From contig NZ_KB446647.1 of the NCBI RefSeq assembly GCF_000340375.1, positions 207,875-271,874 on the forward strand: a DNA stretch of 64,000 nucleotides. Reading direction: 5' to 3'. Below are positions 34,524 through 44,156 of the stretch, piece by piece. Source of the DNA: Eggerthia catenaformis OT 569 = DSM 20559. GTDB lineage: Bacteria > Bacillota_I > Bacilli_A > Erysipelotrichales > Coprobacillaceae. Below the pieces are notes generated by a model, which saw only the letters and a list, made by a program, of their open reading frames with translations, searched no databases and was not told the origin of the DNA. The position numbers and the translations under genes were made by a program. The number at the start of each line of letters is the position of its first letter. Position 1 is the stretch's first letter.

Positions 34524-35753
34524 ATGTTTGATGTTAAGCAGATACGAAATGATTTTCCAATGTTTAAAAATCATATTCAGATGCATGGACATGATCTTGT
34601 TTACTTAGATAATAATGCAACAACATTAAAGCCTCAATGTGTTATTGATGCGGTGAGCGAATATTATTCTTCTTATAGTGTAAATGCCGAAAGAGGAGAT
34701 TATGATTTAAGTCATGATGTAGATGTGCATTTAGAAGAGGCTAGAGATAATATTAAGCATTTTATTAATGCTGAGTATAAGGAAGAAATTGTTTTTACTT
34801 CAGGAACTACTGATGGACTTAATATGATTGCTTATGGCTGGGGAGAGGTTTATTTAAAGAAGGACGATGAAATACTACTCTCATTAGCTGAACATGCTTC
34901 TAATACTTTACCTTGGTTTGATATAGCTAAGAAAACAGGAGCTAAAATCAGGTATATTCCATTGGATAATGGAATGATTACTATGAATAATGTAAAAAAA
35001 TCAGTTAATAGTCATACCAAAATTATTTCATTAGCTTTAGTTACAAATGTATTAGGATATTATCTTCCTATTAAAGAGATATGTAGGTATGCTCACAGCC
35101 ATGGAATTCTTGTTGTTGGGGATGGAGCACAGTCTGTCCCTCATAGTAAGACGGATGTGAGAGATATGGATATTGATTTTTTAGCTTTTTCAGGACATAA
35201 GATGCTGGGTCCGACCGGGATCGGTGTCCTTTATGGTAAAAGGGGATTGCTAGAAAAACTTAAGCCTTATCGTTACGGAGGAGGCAGTAATGCCCGCTAT
35301 AACTCATATGGTGAACTCTCATTAAAAGAGGTTCCTTATCGTTTTGAATCAGGAACGCTTCATATAGCAGGAGCAATAGGTCTTGGGGCAGCTGTGCGTT
35401 ATCTTGAAGGGCTGGGCATGAATCATATTGCTGATTATGAAAAAAAATTAAGAGATTATGCGATTAATAAGCTTGAAGGTTTAAATAATGTAGACATTTA
35501 TAATAAAGATGCCGGTGGTGCTATTGCTATGAATATTAAGAATGTCTTTTCACAGGATGCCGCTTCTCTTTTTAATACTTATGGGATAGCTGTAAGAGCA
35601 GGGGATCACTGTGCAAAGATTCTTAAAGAATATTTACAAGTGAATTCTACGGTTCGGGTCTCTTTTTATTTATATAATACCTATGATGATATTGATAAGT
35701 TCATTGATATATGTAAGAAAGGAGATGATTTTTTAGATGCGTTCTTTGGATAA
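34524..35753 (+). CDS. sufS: Cysteine desulfurase SufS
   Basis: A 409-residue PLP enzyme that takes sulfur from cysteine for cluster assembly. It has YLDNNATTLKPQCVIDAV, TSGTTDGLNMIAYGWG, AEHASNTLPW, DGAQSVPHSKTDV and the PLP lysine in FSGHKMLGPTGIGVLYG. The sulfur-accepting Cys lies in RAGDHCAKIL, where most SufS proteins have RAGHHCAQP. The ATG at 34524 is one base past the sufD stop, with AGGTAGGTG upstream. It overlaps sufU by 17 bases, fitting the need of SufS for SufU. Confidence 0.95.
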   Translation: MFDVKQIRNDFPMFKNHIQMHGHDLVYLDNNATTLKPQCVIDAVSEYYSSYSVNAERGDYDLSHDVDVHLEEARDNIKHFINAEYKEEIVFTSGTTDGLNMIAYGWGEVYLKKDDEILLSLAEHASNTLPWFDIAKKTGAKIRYIPLDNGMITMNNVKKSVNSHTKIISLALVTNVLGYYLPIKEICRYAHSHGILVVGDGAQSVPHSKTDVRDMDIDFLAFSGHKMLGPTGIGVLYGKRGLLEKLKPYRYGGGSNARYNSYGELSLKEVPYRFESGTLHIAGAIGLGAAVRYLEGLGMNHIADYEKKLRDYAINKLEGLNNVDIYNKDAGGAIAMNIKNVFSQDAASLFNTYGIAVRAGDHCAKILKEYLQVNSTVRVSFYLYNTYDDIDKFIDICKKGDDFLDAFFG

Positions 35754-36183
35754 TCCTCTGTTTTTAAGAGAAATTATAATGGATCACTATTCGAATCCTA
35801 GAAATCATCAATTAACCGGTGATAATAATTATTTAAAAATAAATATGAATTCTTCTACATGTATTGATAATATTGATGTAGAAGCTAAATTTGATGGAGA
35901 CTTCATTTCAGATATTAGATTTGATGGAGAAGCATGTGCTATTTCAACAGCTTCTACATCAATAATGACTGAAATGTTAAAAGGTCTTACTAAAAAAGAG
36001 GCCAAGGCTATCATCAATAATTATATGAAGATGATAGAGGGAGAGTCTTATGATGAGAGTCTGTTACAGGAAGCGGTGGCTTTTAAGAATACTTATAAAC
36101 AGGCAAATCGTATTAAATGTGCAACAATTGGCTGGAACGCTATTGAGAAGCTGATTGAAGAAAGTGAGGAATGTGATGGATAA
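35737..36183 (+). CDS. sufU: Sulfur-transfer protein SufU
   Basis: A 148-residue zinc-dependent sulfur acceptor for SufS. The conserved ligands are present: Cys42 and Asp44 in STCIDNI, Cys67 in GEACAIS and Cys128 in RIKCATIGW; the usual Gly between Cys42 and Asp44 is Ile. [16 protein letters not shown] is the typical start. The gene starts within sufS and ends within sufB, so the whole operon is translationally coupled. Confidence 0.95.
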   Translation: MRSLDNPLFLREIIMDHYSNPRNHQLTGDNNYLKINMNSSTCIDNIDVEAKFDGDFISDIRFDGEACAISTASTSIMTEMLKGLTKKEAKAIINNYMKMIEGESYDESLLQEAVAFKNTYKQANRIKCATIGWNAIEKLIEESEECDG

Positions 36184-37579
36184 AGATTTTGAAATTCCGC
36201 AAACTTCTATAGACAGTGATTTCAAGGATGAAGATCTTTCTTTGTTTAAGACCCCAAAAGGATTAAATGACGAGATAGTCAGAGAAATATCTCGGATCAA
36301 AGGCGAGCCGGAATGGATGCTTCAATATCGCTTAGATGCATTACAGGAGTTTTTAAGAAAACCTATGCCTACATGGGGAGTAGATCTGTCTTTTATGAAT
36401 TTTGATGAATATACATACTATAGCCGCTCTATAGATGGTGTCAGAAATAATTGGGAAGATGTTCCTGAAACAATTAAAAATACCTTTAATAGATTAGGAA
36501 TACCTGAAGCTGAACAGAAGTTTTTATCAGGAGTAAGTGCTCAATATGAATCTGAGACTGTATATCATAATATGCTGGAAGAAGTAAAAGAAAAAGGAGT
36601 TATCTTTTTAGATATAGATACAGGACTAAAAGAACATCCTGATATCTTTAAAAAGTATTTTGATACTGTTATCCCATATCGTGATAATAAGTTTTCTGCT
36701 TTAAATGGTGCGGTATGGTCAGGAGGCTCTTTTATATATGTACCGCCCGGAGTTAAGCTGGATAAACCGTTACAGGCTTATTTCCGTATCAATTCCGCTG
36801 GTATGGCACAGTTTGAAAGAACTTTAATTATTGTTGATGAAGGTGCTGATATTCATTATGTTGAGGGATGTACGGCACCATCTTATTCACAGGATTCATT
36901 ACATGCGGGTGTAGTAGAAATTATTGTTGGTAAGAATGCACATTGCCGCTATACAACTATTCAGAACTGGTCACGTAATGTTTTAAATCTTGTTACTCAA
37001 CGTGCACTTGTTCATGAAGGCGGCTTTATGGAGTGGGTTGATGGAAATATCGGTTCTCGTATTACAATGAAGTATCCTAGCTGTATTTTAGCCGGAGAAT
37101 ATGCTAGAGGTAATGTTATTACAATTGCTGTTGCTGATGAACATCAGGAAATAGATTCAGGTGCTAAAATGATTCATTTAGCTCCTCATACATCATCACA
37201 GATTGTTTCTAAATCTATTTCTAAAAATGGCGGAAAATCTAATTTTAGAGATATTGTCAGACATGGTAAAAAGGCTGTTAATGCAAAAAGTAATATTGAG
37301 TGTGATACTTTAATCCTAGATGATATTTCTGCTAGTGATACAATTCCTATTAATATTGTCTCTAATAATGATTCATCAATAGAACATGAAGCTACAGTTT
37401 CAAAAGTTTCAGAAGAACAACTGTTTTATTTAATGAGCAGGGGATTAACTAAGGAAGAAGCAACAGAAATGATTGTTATGGGATTTATTGAACCCTTTTC
37501 TCGTGAATTGCCAATGGAGTATGCTGTTGAACTTAATCAGCTGATTAAGTTTGATATGGGAGATAAGGCAATTGGATAA
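36176..37579 (+). CDS. sufB: Fe-S cluster assembly protein SufB
   Basis: A 467-residue SufB, the main scaffold on which SUF clusters are built. Clear elements are [14 protein letters not shown]-like [40 protein letters not shown], the [20 protein letters not shown] region, and [20 protein letters not shown] followed by [20 protein letters not shown]. The length is normal. The ATG at 36176 has GAGGAAT upstream and overlaps sufU by 8 bases. Confidence 0.97.
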   Translation: MDKDFEIPQTSIDSDFKDEDLSLFKTPKGLNDEIVREISRIKGEPEWMLQYRLDALQEFLRKPMPTWGVDLSFMNFDEYTYYSRSIDGVRNNWEDVPETIKNTFNRLGIPEAEQKFLSGVSAQYESETVYHNMLEEVKEKGVIFLDIDTGLKEHPDIFKKYFDTVIPYRDNKFSALNGAVWSGGSFIYVPPGVKLDKPLQAYFRINSAGMAQFERTLIIVDEGADIHYVEGCTAPSYSQDSLHAGVVEIIVGKNAHCRYTTIQNWSRNVLNLVTQRALVHEGGFMEWVDGNIGSRITMKYPSCILAGEYARGNVITIAVADEHQEIDSGAKMIHLAPHTSSQIVSKSISKNGGKSNFRDIVRHGKKAVNAKSNIECDTLILDDISASDTIPINIVSNNDSSIEHEATVSKVSEEQLFYLMSRGLTKEEATEMIVMGFIEPFSRELPMEYAVELNQLIKFDMGDKAIG

Positions 37580-38111
37580 AATACAATTACGCAGACAAAT
37601 GATTCAATTAAGATATCAGATGAGTGATTCACAATTTAATGATTATAACTCTTTAATTATAAGTCATCTGGAAAATATGGATGCTTTTAAAAAAGCTTCC
37701 CATATTGCTATTTATATGAGTTATAAAAATGAAGCAGATACAAGAAATATTATCAGTAAGTACTTGGATATTAAGAACTTTTATATTCCAAGAGTTGAAC
37801 ATAATGATCTTCATTTTTATCCTATTCAATCTTTAAATGATGTTCATAAAGGATATTTTGGGATTGATGAACCAAATTCAGATCAGGAAATATCTAAAGA
37901 AGATTTAGATTTTATGATTGTGCCTCTTCTTTTATTTGATAAGAATCATTATCGAATAGGATATGGCAAAGGATTTTATGATTGCTATTTAAAATCTGTT
38001 CACTGTTTGAAGATTGGTCTTGCCTATTCATATCAGGAGATTGAAAATACTTTACCTCATGATTCTGATATTAAACTTGATGGTATTATTACAGAGAACG
38101 GTCTTTTATGA
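37572..38111 (+). CDS. 5-formyltetrahydrofolate cyclo-ligase
   Basis: A 179-residue enzyme converting 5-formyl-THF to 5,10-methenyl-THF with ATP. The N-terminal basic helix ([16 protein letters not shown]), [36 protein letters not shown] and KGFYDCYLK match the family. The best start is the TTG at 37572, which overlaps the sufB stop by 8 bases and has GGGAG upstream; a TTG at 37551 adds residues that do not fit. Its place at the end of the suf operon may be chance or may reflect Fe-S or one-carbon links. Confidence 0.9.
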   Translation: MDKIQLRRQMIQLRYQMSDSQFNDYNSLIISHLENMDAFKKASHIAIYMSYKNEADTRNIISKYLDIKNFYIPRVEHNDLHFYPIQSLNDVHKGYFGIDEPNSDQEISKEDLDFMIVPLLLFDKNHYRIGYGKGFYDCYLKSVHCLKIGLAYSYQEIENTLPHDSDIKLDGIITENGLL

Positions 38112-38131
38112 TCGTTTTCTTTTCTTTTTCT
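38095..38131 (+). terminator. Terminator of the suf operon
   Basis: AACGGTC / GATCGTT with one G-T pair, over the cyclo-ligase stop codon, followed by a T-rich stretch. Confidence 0.65.
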
Positions 38132-38160
38132 TGTCATATTGTAAGGTATTATGATATAAT
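38131..38160 (+). promoter_or_regulatory. Promoter of the HEAT-methyltransferase gene
   Basis: TTGTCA, 18-base spacer, TATAAT with TG at the extended -10 position (TGATATAAT). Confidence 0.75.
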
Positions 38161-38184
38161 GCACGCATATTATGAGGTGTGAAA

Positions 38185-39645
38185 ATGAGGGAAGAAATCG
38201 TTCGTTCTATAATAAATGAAACAGATCTTAGGGAGCAGTTAATTCTTTTAAAAAATACACTTAAAGAAGATGAACAGTTAACTGATTCGCGTTTGTTTGA
38301 TAAATTAAAATTTTTTTTAGAATCCGGTGATTCTAAAATAAGAAAAAATGCTGCTTTAGTATTGGGACATTATCATAGATATAATATAAAAGAATTGCTT
38401 TTAAATAGTTACTATCATGAAACAACTGAGTATGTTAAGGAAGCTTATCTAAAAGCTCTTGCCAGACAGGATTGTAAATCAATTACTGATGAATTAAGAC
38501 AGATTAGAAGTAATCTTCTAACTGATTGTGTTACTGATTCTAAGCATATTGATGCTCAGCTTAAGATATTGAATCCATTAATTCTTTCCTATATCACTCA
38601 TAAAAAGAAAAGTATCAGACTCTTACATAAAGGGGTCGATGTTATTTTAACATCTTTACCATTTTATCAATTTACTTTATTTGAATATGTATTGAATCTT
38701 AAATATAAGCCTGTGGCACAAGGTGTTTTAGTGCGCACGAATTCTTTATATGACTTATTGCCTATTCGTAATTATAATGAACTGATTATTCCAATTAAAA
38801 ACTGTTCAGCAATGGATATAAATGATAAGTATATTAGTGATTGTTTTCAAAATAGTAATCTTTTAGAACTATTGAATATTCTTTTTGATACTGAGGAAGC
38901 TTTTTATTATAAGCTTACTGATCAGTTAAAGATAAAGAATCCGGCTCTTATTTCAAAGTTAGTCAGTCATTTCAATAAATCTTATTCCAAAAGACTCTTG
39001 AATGTAACAAGTAATTATGAAATAGAGATTCTTTTAAGAGAATTAAGACCACATAAAGTAAATGCTTATCTTAAAATCACTTCTTTGGATAATCCGCGTT
39101 TTGATTATCGTAAAGAGATTATTTCTAATTCTATGCAACCTTATGTTGCTAATACATTATTACAGCTAGCTAAGCCTTATATGGATGTTTATGCCAAAGT
39201 TCTAGATCCTTTCTGTGGCAGTGGTATTACATTGATAGAAAGATGTCTTTTAAAGCCTGTTTCTTTTACTATAGGTATTGATATTTATGCTAAAGGGCTG
39301 GAGGCTGCTAAACGTAATACAAGAGCAGCTAATTTAGATATTAATTATGTTAATAAGGATTGTTTAAGATTTGTAAATAATGAGATGTTTGATGAAATTA
39401 TCACCGATATGCCTACATATGCACAAATGAAAGATAAGAAAGCATTAGAATATCTTTATGATAATTTCTTTAAACGTATTCCTAAGTTGGTAAGAAGTGA
39501 TGGATATGTTTTTATTTATACAAGTGAAATTAGTTTAATTGAGAAGAATCTTAGATTAAATAAAGGATATCTTTCTCTAATAGAACATTATGATGTACCT
39601 AGAGGAAAAAATTTATTTTACTTTTTTATTCTACAAGTAAGATAA
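38185..39645 (+). CDS. HEAT-repeat protein fused to an RNA-methyltransferase-like domain
   Basis: A 486-residue protein with two parts. Residues about 20-130 look like HEAT-type helical repeats (FFLESGDSKIRKNAALVLGH, then TTEYVKEAYLKALARQD). From about 300 there is a Rossmann methyltransferase of the UPF0020/Trm14 type: HKVNAYLKITSLDNPRFDYR, motif I LDPFCGSGITLIERCL (about 340), IGIDIYAKGLEAAKRNTRAA and motif IV TDMPTY (about 406) in place of the usual NPPYG-like loop. No THUMP domain is evident. The ATG at 38185 follows GAGGTG. It may modify tRNA or rRNA, but the changed motif IV makes activity uncertain. It is a single-gene unit. Confidence 0.75.
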   Translation: MREEIVRSIINETDLREQLILLKNTLKEDEQLTDSRLFDKLKFFLESGDSKIRKNAALVLGHYHRYNIKELLLNSYYHETTEYVKEAYLKALARQDCKSITDELRQIRSNLLTDCVTDSKHIDAQLKILNPLILSYITHKKKSIRLLHKGVDVILTSLPFYQFTLFEYVLNLKYKPVAQGVLVRTNSLYDLLPIRNYNELIIPIKNCSAMDINDKYISDCFQNSNLLELLNILFDTEEAFYYKLTDQLKIKNPALISKLVSHFNKSYSKRLLNVTSNYEIEILLRELRPHKVNAYLKITSLDNPRFDYRKEIISNSMQPYVANTLLQLAKPYMDVYAKVLDPFCGSGITLIERCLLKPVSFTIGIDIYAKGLEAAKRNTRAANLDINYVNKDCLRFVNNEMFDEIITDMPTYAQMKDKKALEYLYDNFFKRIPKLVRSDGYVFIYTSEISLIEKNLRLNKGYLSLIEHYDVPRGKNLFYFFILQVR

Positions 39646-39667
39646 AGTATAGGCTTTATCTTTTTTA
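39639..39667 (+). terminator. Intrinsic terminator
   Basis: AGATAAAG / CTTTATCT with a short loop followed by T6, over the stop codon of the fusion gene. Confidence 0.88.
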
Positions 39668-39731
39668 TGATATTGTTTGATTAATAGTTAGTCTTATGTT
39701 ACTCTATAAATTAGAAATAGGAGGATATCAT

Positions 39732-40478
39732 ATGATGAAATTAGTCTTAGTAAGGCATGGTGAAAGCGAATGGAATAAGCTTAATTTATTTACCGGATGG
39801 ACTGATGTTGATTTAAGTGATAAAGGACATCAGGAAGCTGCTAATGCCGGCAAATTATTAAAAGAAGAAGGATATGATTTTGATGTAGCGTATACTTCAT
39901 ATTTAAAAAGAGCTATTCATACTTTAAATCATGTTTTAGATGAATTAGACAGAAACTGGATTCCGGTTAATAAATCATGGAAATTAAATGAAAGACATTA
40001 TGGTGGACTTCAGGGATTGAATAAGGCTGAAACAGCAGAAAAATATGGTGATGAACAAGTTAAGATCTGGAGACGTTCGTTTGATGTAAAACCACCTGAA
40101 TTAGATGAAAATGATGAGAGAAGTGCTAAGAAACAAGATATGTATAGGAATGTAGATCCTGCACTCTTACCTGATAATGAATCTTTAGCTACTACGATTG
40201 AGAGAGTAGTACCTTATTTTAATGAGACAATCAAAAAAGATATGTTAGAAGGTAAACGTGTTATTATTGCAGCTCATGGAAACTCATTACGTGCACTGGT
40301 AAAATATTTTGATCATATTTCTGATGAAGATATCATTAATGTCAATATTCCTACAGGTTCTCCTCTGGTTTATGAATTTGATGATAATTTTAATGCAATC
40401 AAACATTATTATTTAGGAGATCAGGAAGCTTTAAAAGCTAAAATGGAAGCTGTTGCAAATCAAGGTAAAGCTAAATAA
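39732..40478 (+). CDS. gpmA: 2,3-bisphosphoglycerate-dependent phosphoglycerate mutase
   Basis: A 248-residue glycolytic mutase interconverting 3- and 2-phosphoglycerate. The phospho-His is in [20 protein letters not shown], followed by [20 protein letters not shown], the catalytic Glu in [14 protein letters not shown], and the second His in [15 protein letters not shown]. The length matches the family. AGGAGG is 7 bases before ATGATG; the second ATG is an equal alternative. It has its own leader and a strong terminator. Confidence 0.96.
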   Translation: MMKLVLVRHGESEWNKLNLFTGWTDVDLSDKGHQEAANAGKLLKEEGYDFDVAYTSYLKRAIHTLNHVLDELDRNWIPVNKSWKLNERHYGGLQGLNKAETAEKYGDEQVKIWRRSFDVKPPELDENDERSAKKQDMYRNVDPALLPDNESLATTIERVVPYFNETIKKDMLEGKRVIIAAHGNSLRALVKYFDHISDEDIINVNIPTGSPLVYEFDDNFNAIKHYYLGDQEALKAKMEAVANQGKAK

Positions 40479-40486
40479 TTATATTG

Positions 40487-40519
40487 AGGATAAATAATGA
40501 AAGTTATTTATCCTTTTTA
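40487..40519 (+). terminator. gpmA terminator
   Basis: AGGATAAATAA / TTATTTATCCT with a 6-base loop and a T5 tail. Confidence 0.9.
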
Positions 40520-40562
40520 TAATCAGAAAATATTCATTAAGTATATGTGATATACTGCTATT

Positions 40563-40661
40563 ATGAATGTAAAAAATGATTATAAGGATTATAGTAGGAG
40601 GATGTTGTTAAAAATATTTCCAGATATATCTATAGAAATGATAGGAAAGACGAAAGCATGA
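40563..40661 (+). other. Possible small ORF or gene remnant (32 codons)
   Basis: An open frame (MNVKNDYKDYSRRMLLKIFP onwards) without a ribosome site at its first ATG; a second in-frame ATG at 40602 does have AGGAGG directly before it, but too close. It sits in the 214-base gap between gpmA and the GNAT gene, at the edge of a region of broken genes. It may be the stub of a lost gene. No family is recognised. Confidence 0.25.
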
Positions 40662-40692
40662 AAGTAATTTTTAGATGAAGTGGAGATAAGCA

Positions 40693-41349
40693 ATGCAAAA
40701 ATTAAAAGAATTATCAGATAGTGAAATTGAAACTATATCAAGATATATTGCAAACACGTTTAGTGACTATAAATATAATACTGCTGATAAAGGACTGGTT
40801 AAGTATATACCAAATCGTGAAGATATGTTTATATATATTAATGCAATTGTTCAAGCATCATATAAGAGCGGGATGCTTTATACGACATCAGAAAATAGGG
40901 AAGGATACCTTATATTAGCAGGAGAAGGTGTTGGGACAGTTCAGTTTATTGATGGCATAAAGATGATATTAGCTGAAAAGAAAGCTCTTGGCGGATGGAG
41001 AAAAATGAAATCTTTTATATCTGCTTGTTTTTCTGATGGTAATACTATCGAATATAGAATGCGTAAATCAAAACGGCAATATATAAAGATAGAAGTATTA
41101 GTTGTGAGATCTGAATTTCAGAAACAAGGATATATGAGAAAAATGATGGAGTTTGTTTATGAACTTGCAAAAGAAAAAGAGATACCGGTTATTCTGGATA
41201 CAGATGATATGGATAAAAGTTTAAGATACCGGCACCTTGGAATGAAATTGGATAGGATACGTCATTGTGGAGATGATTTTCATATATATGATTTAATATA
41301 TGAAAATCATCTAAAAGAAACAGAAAATAGATTAGAAAATAATAAATGA
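40693..41349 (+). CDS. GNAT-family N-acetyltransferase
   Basis: A 218-residue acetyltransferase-fold protein. The acetyl-CoA-binding core is IEVLVVRSEFQKQGYMRKMM (about residues 137-156), followed by the helix FVYELAKEKEIPVILDTD and the strand-helix end SLRYRHLGMKLDRIR. GGAGAT lies upstream of the ATG. The acceptor substrate is unknown. It is the first clear gene of an island of small enzymes, several of them broken, and itself looks intact. Confidence 0.78.
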   Translation: MQKLKELSDSEIETISRYIANTFSDYKYNTADKGLVKYIPNREDMFIYINAIVQASYKSGMLYTTSENREGYLILAGEGVGTVQFIDGIKMILAEKKALGGWRKMKSFISACFSDGNTIEYRMRKSKRQYIKIEVLVVRSEFQKQGYMRKMMEFVYELAKEKEIPVILDTDDMDKSLRYRHLGMKLDRIRHCGDDFHIYDLIYENHLKETENRLENNK

Positions 41350-41373
41350 TTTTGAGTTTGTAAGTGAAATTTT

Positions 41374-42031
41374 ATGATGATTCATGAATATGGTTTGAAT
41401 AATGAAAAGATAGTTGTGCTTATACATCCCTCTTATGTAATGTGGAATTATTTTGACTTTGTTATTGCTTTATTAAAGGATAACTGTCATATTATTGTTC
41501 CTGCTTTACCGGGATATGATGAAGAACATCCAAAGGAGAATTTTACGAGTGTTGAAAAAATTGCTGATGATATTGCCGATATATTGATAGCAAAGAACAT
41601 TGAAACCATAGATGTTCTTTATGGATGCTCAATGGGAGGAAGTATAGTACTAAGAATGCTTGTTACTAGAAAAATCGGCATAAAAAATGCAATTTGTGAT
41701 GGGGCTATCACCCCGTAATAGCTTCCTTGGCTAGTTACAAGACTTATTGTATTAAGAGATTTCTTAATGATTTCTATGGGTAAGATAGGGGGACTTAAGC
41801 TACTTGAAAAAGCTTTTTCAACTGATGAATACAGTAAAGATGACCTTAAATATATTTGTAAAGTTCTTCATTTCATAAGCTATAAGACAATATAGAGAAC
41901 TTTTGAATCATGTAATAATTATGCTATGCAAAAAAATACATTCGAATATAAGGGGAAAATTGAATACTGGTATGGCATCTCTGCATCCTGAGGGGATGGC
42001 GGAACGCATAATAGAATTATTGAAAAACTGA
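41374..42031 (+). pseudogene. Decayed alpha/beta hydrolase
   Basis: The first 114 codons encode an alpha/beta hydrolase start: KIVVLIHPSYVMWNYFDFVI, ALPGYDEEHP and the nucleophile elbow YGCSMGGSIVLRML. Two adjacent stops (TAA, TAG at 41716-41721) then interrupt it. The same frame continues with LPWLVTRLIVLRDFLMISMG and KAFSTDEYSKDDLKYICKVL, meets another TAG at 41893, goes on to GKIEYWYG, and after an apparent deletion with frameshift near 41975 ends as ASLHPEGMAERIIELLKN (stop 42031). The lost piece would hold the catalytic His region. The gene is inactive. An intact hydrolase of a different kind is at 43018. Confidence 0.85.
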
Positions 42032-42193
42032 TTAGGGATGAATGTTTGTAGTATCTTCTTAATTGGTGCTATATAATAAATAAAGTAAATTATAATAATT
42101 TTTATAGACTATAAGGTTATAAATCTGAGTTTGCTGGCAGTTTAATATTAATATAATAAAATAAAAAAATTGAAGTATTGGCGGTATTAAAAT

Positions 42194-42477
42194 ATGGAAA
42201 TAATTGCACTATTGAGAGGAGTAATGCCGACAGGGAAAAATAGAATACCTAAAATGACATTTTTGGTAGAAATACTTGAAAAAGCAGGACTGAAAAATGT
42301 AAAGACTTTGGAGATGAAAAGTTTATCATTGGTTCTGAATGTTTGTATATGTATCTTCCGAAAGGTGCAAGTCCAAAAAGATTAAATACAAATTATCTTG
42401 AAAACCAGCTTTTAATAACAATAATAATGAGAAAATTAAGTGTTGTTGAGCATTTAGTTAGATTATGCGAAAAATAG
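42194..42477 (+). pseudogene. DUF1697 protein remnant with internal deletion
   Basis: The start MEIIALLRGVMPTGKNRIPK through LEKAGLKNVKT is the N-terminus of a DUF1697 protein. The next stretch jumps, in another frame, to the C-terminal part: FIIGSECLYMYLPKGASPKR, NYLENQLLIT and MRKLSVVEHLVRLCEK, ending at 42477. About 100 residues from the middle are missing. Some 160 bases upstream (42032-42193) hold nothing recognisable. DUF1697 is widespread and of unknown function; this copy cannot make a full protein. Confidence 0.82.
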
Positions 42478-42488
42478 GAGAAAATGAG

Positions 42489-42983
42489 ATGGAATTTTAT
42501 AAAGCATTAGTAGGAGAAAAAAGCAATAAAAAAAATATATTTAGTGATTTAGTTGGTGAGTGGGATATTGAATGGATTGATGGCAAAGGTACTGAAAATG
42601 AAAGACATGTAATTGGAGAATGGATATTTTCAGATATACTAAATGGAGATGGAATACAAGATGTTTTCATTTGTCCATCAAGACAAGAGAGAATATCTAA
42701 TCCTCAGCCTGACGCAGAGTATGGAACAACAATAAGAATATACAATCCTAAAAAACAAAAATGGGATATTTGTTATACTTGTTTGGGGAAAATGGTTTAT
42801 TTAGAAGCTGAAAAAGTGGAAGATACAATTATCTTAACAAATCTAAATAATGATAATGGTCTAAACTTATGGGTGTTTGATAACATATTCGATTCAAATT
42901 TTCATTGGGAAAACAGAACATCTTTTGACAATGGAAAAACTTGGCTAACAAATGGGGAAGTATTCGCAAAGAAGCGAAAATGA
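42489..42983 (+). CDS. Small protein, possibly lipocalin-like
   Basis: A 164-residue soluble protein that I cannot place with certainty. It begins after TAGGAG with MEFYKALVGEKSNKKNIFSD, then LVGEWDIEWIDGKGTENERH, GEWIFSDILNGDGIQDVFIC, TTIRIYNPKKQKWDICYTCL and NRTSFDNGKTWLTNGEVFAK. The alternating beta-strand pattern with GEW motifs resembles DUF1579-like or lipocalin-like proteins, which bind small ligands. The frame is intact although both neighbours upstream are broken. It ends 35 bases before the next gene, and the two are probably co-transcribed. Confidence 0.6.
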   Translation: MEFYKALVGEKSNKKNIFSDLVGEWDIEWIDGKGTENERHVIGEWIFSDILNGDGIQDVFICPSRQERISNPQPDAEYGTTIRIYNPKKQKWDICYTCLGKMVYLEAEKVEDTIILTNLNNDNGLNLWVFDNIFDSNFHWENRTSFDNGKTWLTNGEVFAKKRK

Positions 42984-43017
42984 GATAGATAATCAAACGC
43001 TTCCTGAGGTGATTAAA

Positions 43018-43623
43018 ATGAAAACTGCTGTTATATACATACATGGCAAAGCTGGTTCCGTTAATGAGAGTAATTATTATAAGAAGTTCTTTAATGATGA
43101 ATATGAAGTTATTGGTTTTGATTATAGATCAGAATTGCCATGGGATTCTAAGAAAGAATTTCAAACATATTTTGACGATATTACTTCTAAATATAAAGAT
43201 ATTATAATAATTGGAAATAGTATTGGAGCTTATTTCTCTTTGATATCTTTATCAGAATATCCAATTAAAAAAGCAATGTTTATTTCTCCTGTCGTGGATA
43301 TGGAAAAGCTGATAGAGGATCTGATGAAGCGGTCAAATATTACGGAAGATGAATTAAGAAGTAAGAAAGAGATTGAAACAAAGTTTGGTGAGACATTATC
43401 TTGGAAATATTTATCATATGTAAGAAATCACTTTATCAAGTGGAATATTCCTACATCTGTTTTATATGGTGAAAAAGATATTTTAACTTCAAAAGAAGCC
43501 ATAACTATGTTTGCCGAACAAATTGGTGCTAATCTTACAATCATGGAGAATGGAGAACATTGGTTTCATACCGATGAGCAATTAAATTTTTTGGATAATT
43601 GGATTAGAAATTCAATTCAATAA
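43018..43623 (+). CDS. Alpha/beta hydrolase
   Basis: A 201-residue esterase-like hydrolase. YIHGKAGSVNESNYYKKFF gives the oxyanion strand, IIIGNSIGAYFSLISLSEYP the nucleophile Ser, VLYGEKDILTSKEA the Asp and NGEHWFHTDEQ the His, so the triad is complete. GAGGTGAT precedes the ATG at 43018; upstream in-frame codons overlap the previous gene without a ribosome site. The substrate is unknown. It appears functional within a region of decay. Confidence 0.85.
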   Translation: MKTAVIYIHGKAGSVNESNYYKKFFNDEYEVIGFDYRSELPWDSKKEFQTYFDDITSKYKDIIIIGNSIGAYFSLISLSEYPIKKAMFISPVVDMEKLIEDLMKRSNITEDELRSKKEIETKFGETLSWKYLSYVRNHFIKWNIPTSVLYGEKDILTSKEAITMFAEQIGANLTIMENGEHWFHTDEQLNFLDNWIRNSIQ

Positions 43624-43650
43624 AGTAAAATTTATGGAGGAAATGGTACT

Positions 43651-44108
43651 ATGCTTCATTTGGAAAAAGTAAATGGAAAAAATATATAGGAAATAACTAA
43701 ATTGCATGTATCAGAGTCACAAAAAGAATTTGTTGCCACAAATGATATCAGTATAGTTGAAGCATACACTGCTATTACGGCAAATGGATTTGCATTTCCA
43801 TTTGGCATCTATGATGGTGAAATTCCTGTTGGATTTATTATGATTGGCTATGATATAGATGATTATTGGGATAATGCACCTGATATAGCAAGAGGAAACT
43901 ATAACCTTTGGCGTTTAATGATAGACCAAAAGTATCAGAAAAAGGTTTTGGAAAAGAAGCTATTGTTCTTGACTTGAATTTCATTAAATCCTTTCCTTGT
44001 GGCAAAGCAGAGTATTGCTGGCTGTCATATGAATCTGAAAATGTAGTAGCTCGTAAATTATATCATTCCTTTGGTTTTACTGAAACCGGGGATAGGGATG
44101 GAAATTAG
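43651..44108 (+). pseudogene. Broken GNAT acetyltransferase (stop codon plus frameshift)
   Basis: The start ATG at 43651 has GGAGG upstream and reads MLHLEKVNGKNI, then an in-frame TAG (43687-43689) where relatives have Trp. The frame continues as EITKLHVSESQKEFVATN, AYTAITANGFAFPFGIYDGE, IPVGFIMIGYDIDDYW and YNLWRLMIDQKYQKK. There a frameshift near 43940 moves the GNAT core to another frame (GFGKEAIVLDLNFIKSFP, YESENVVARKLYHSFGFTET), ending at 44108. Two lesions show that it is dead. Relatives are SpeG/PaiA-like acetyltransferases. Confidence 0.88.
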
Positions 44109-44156
44109 AATTTATAAGGACATGAAACGATGGATCTGAAGGGGAAAGGATTAGAA

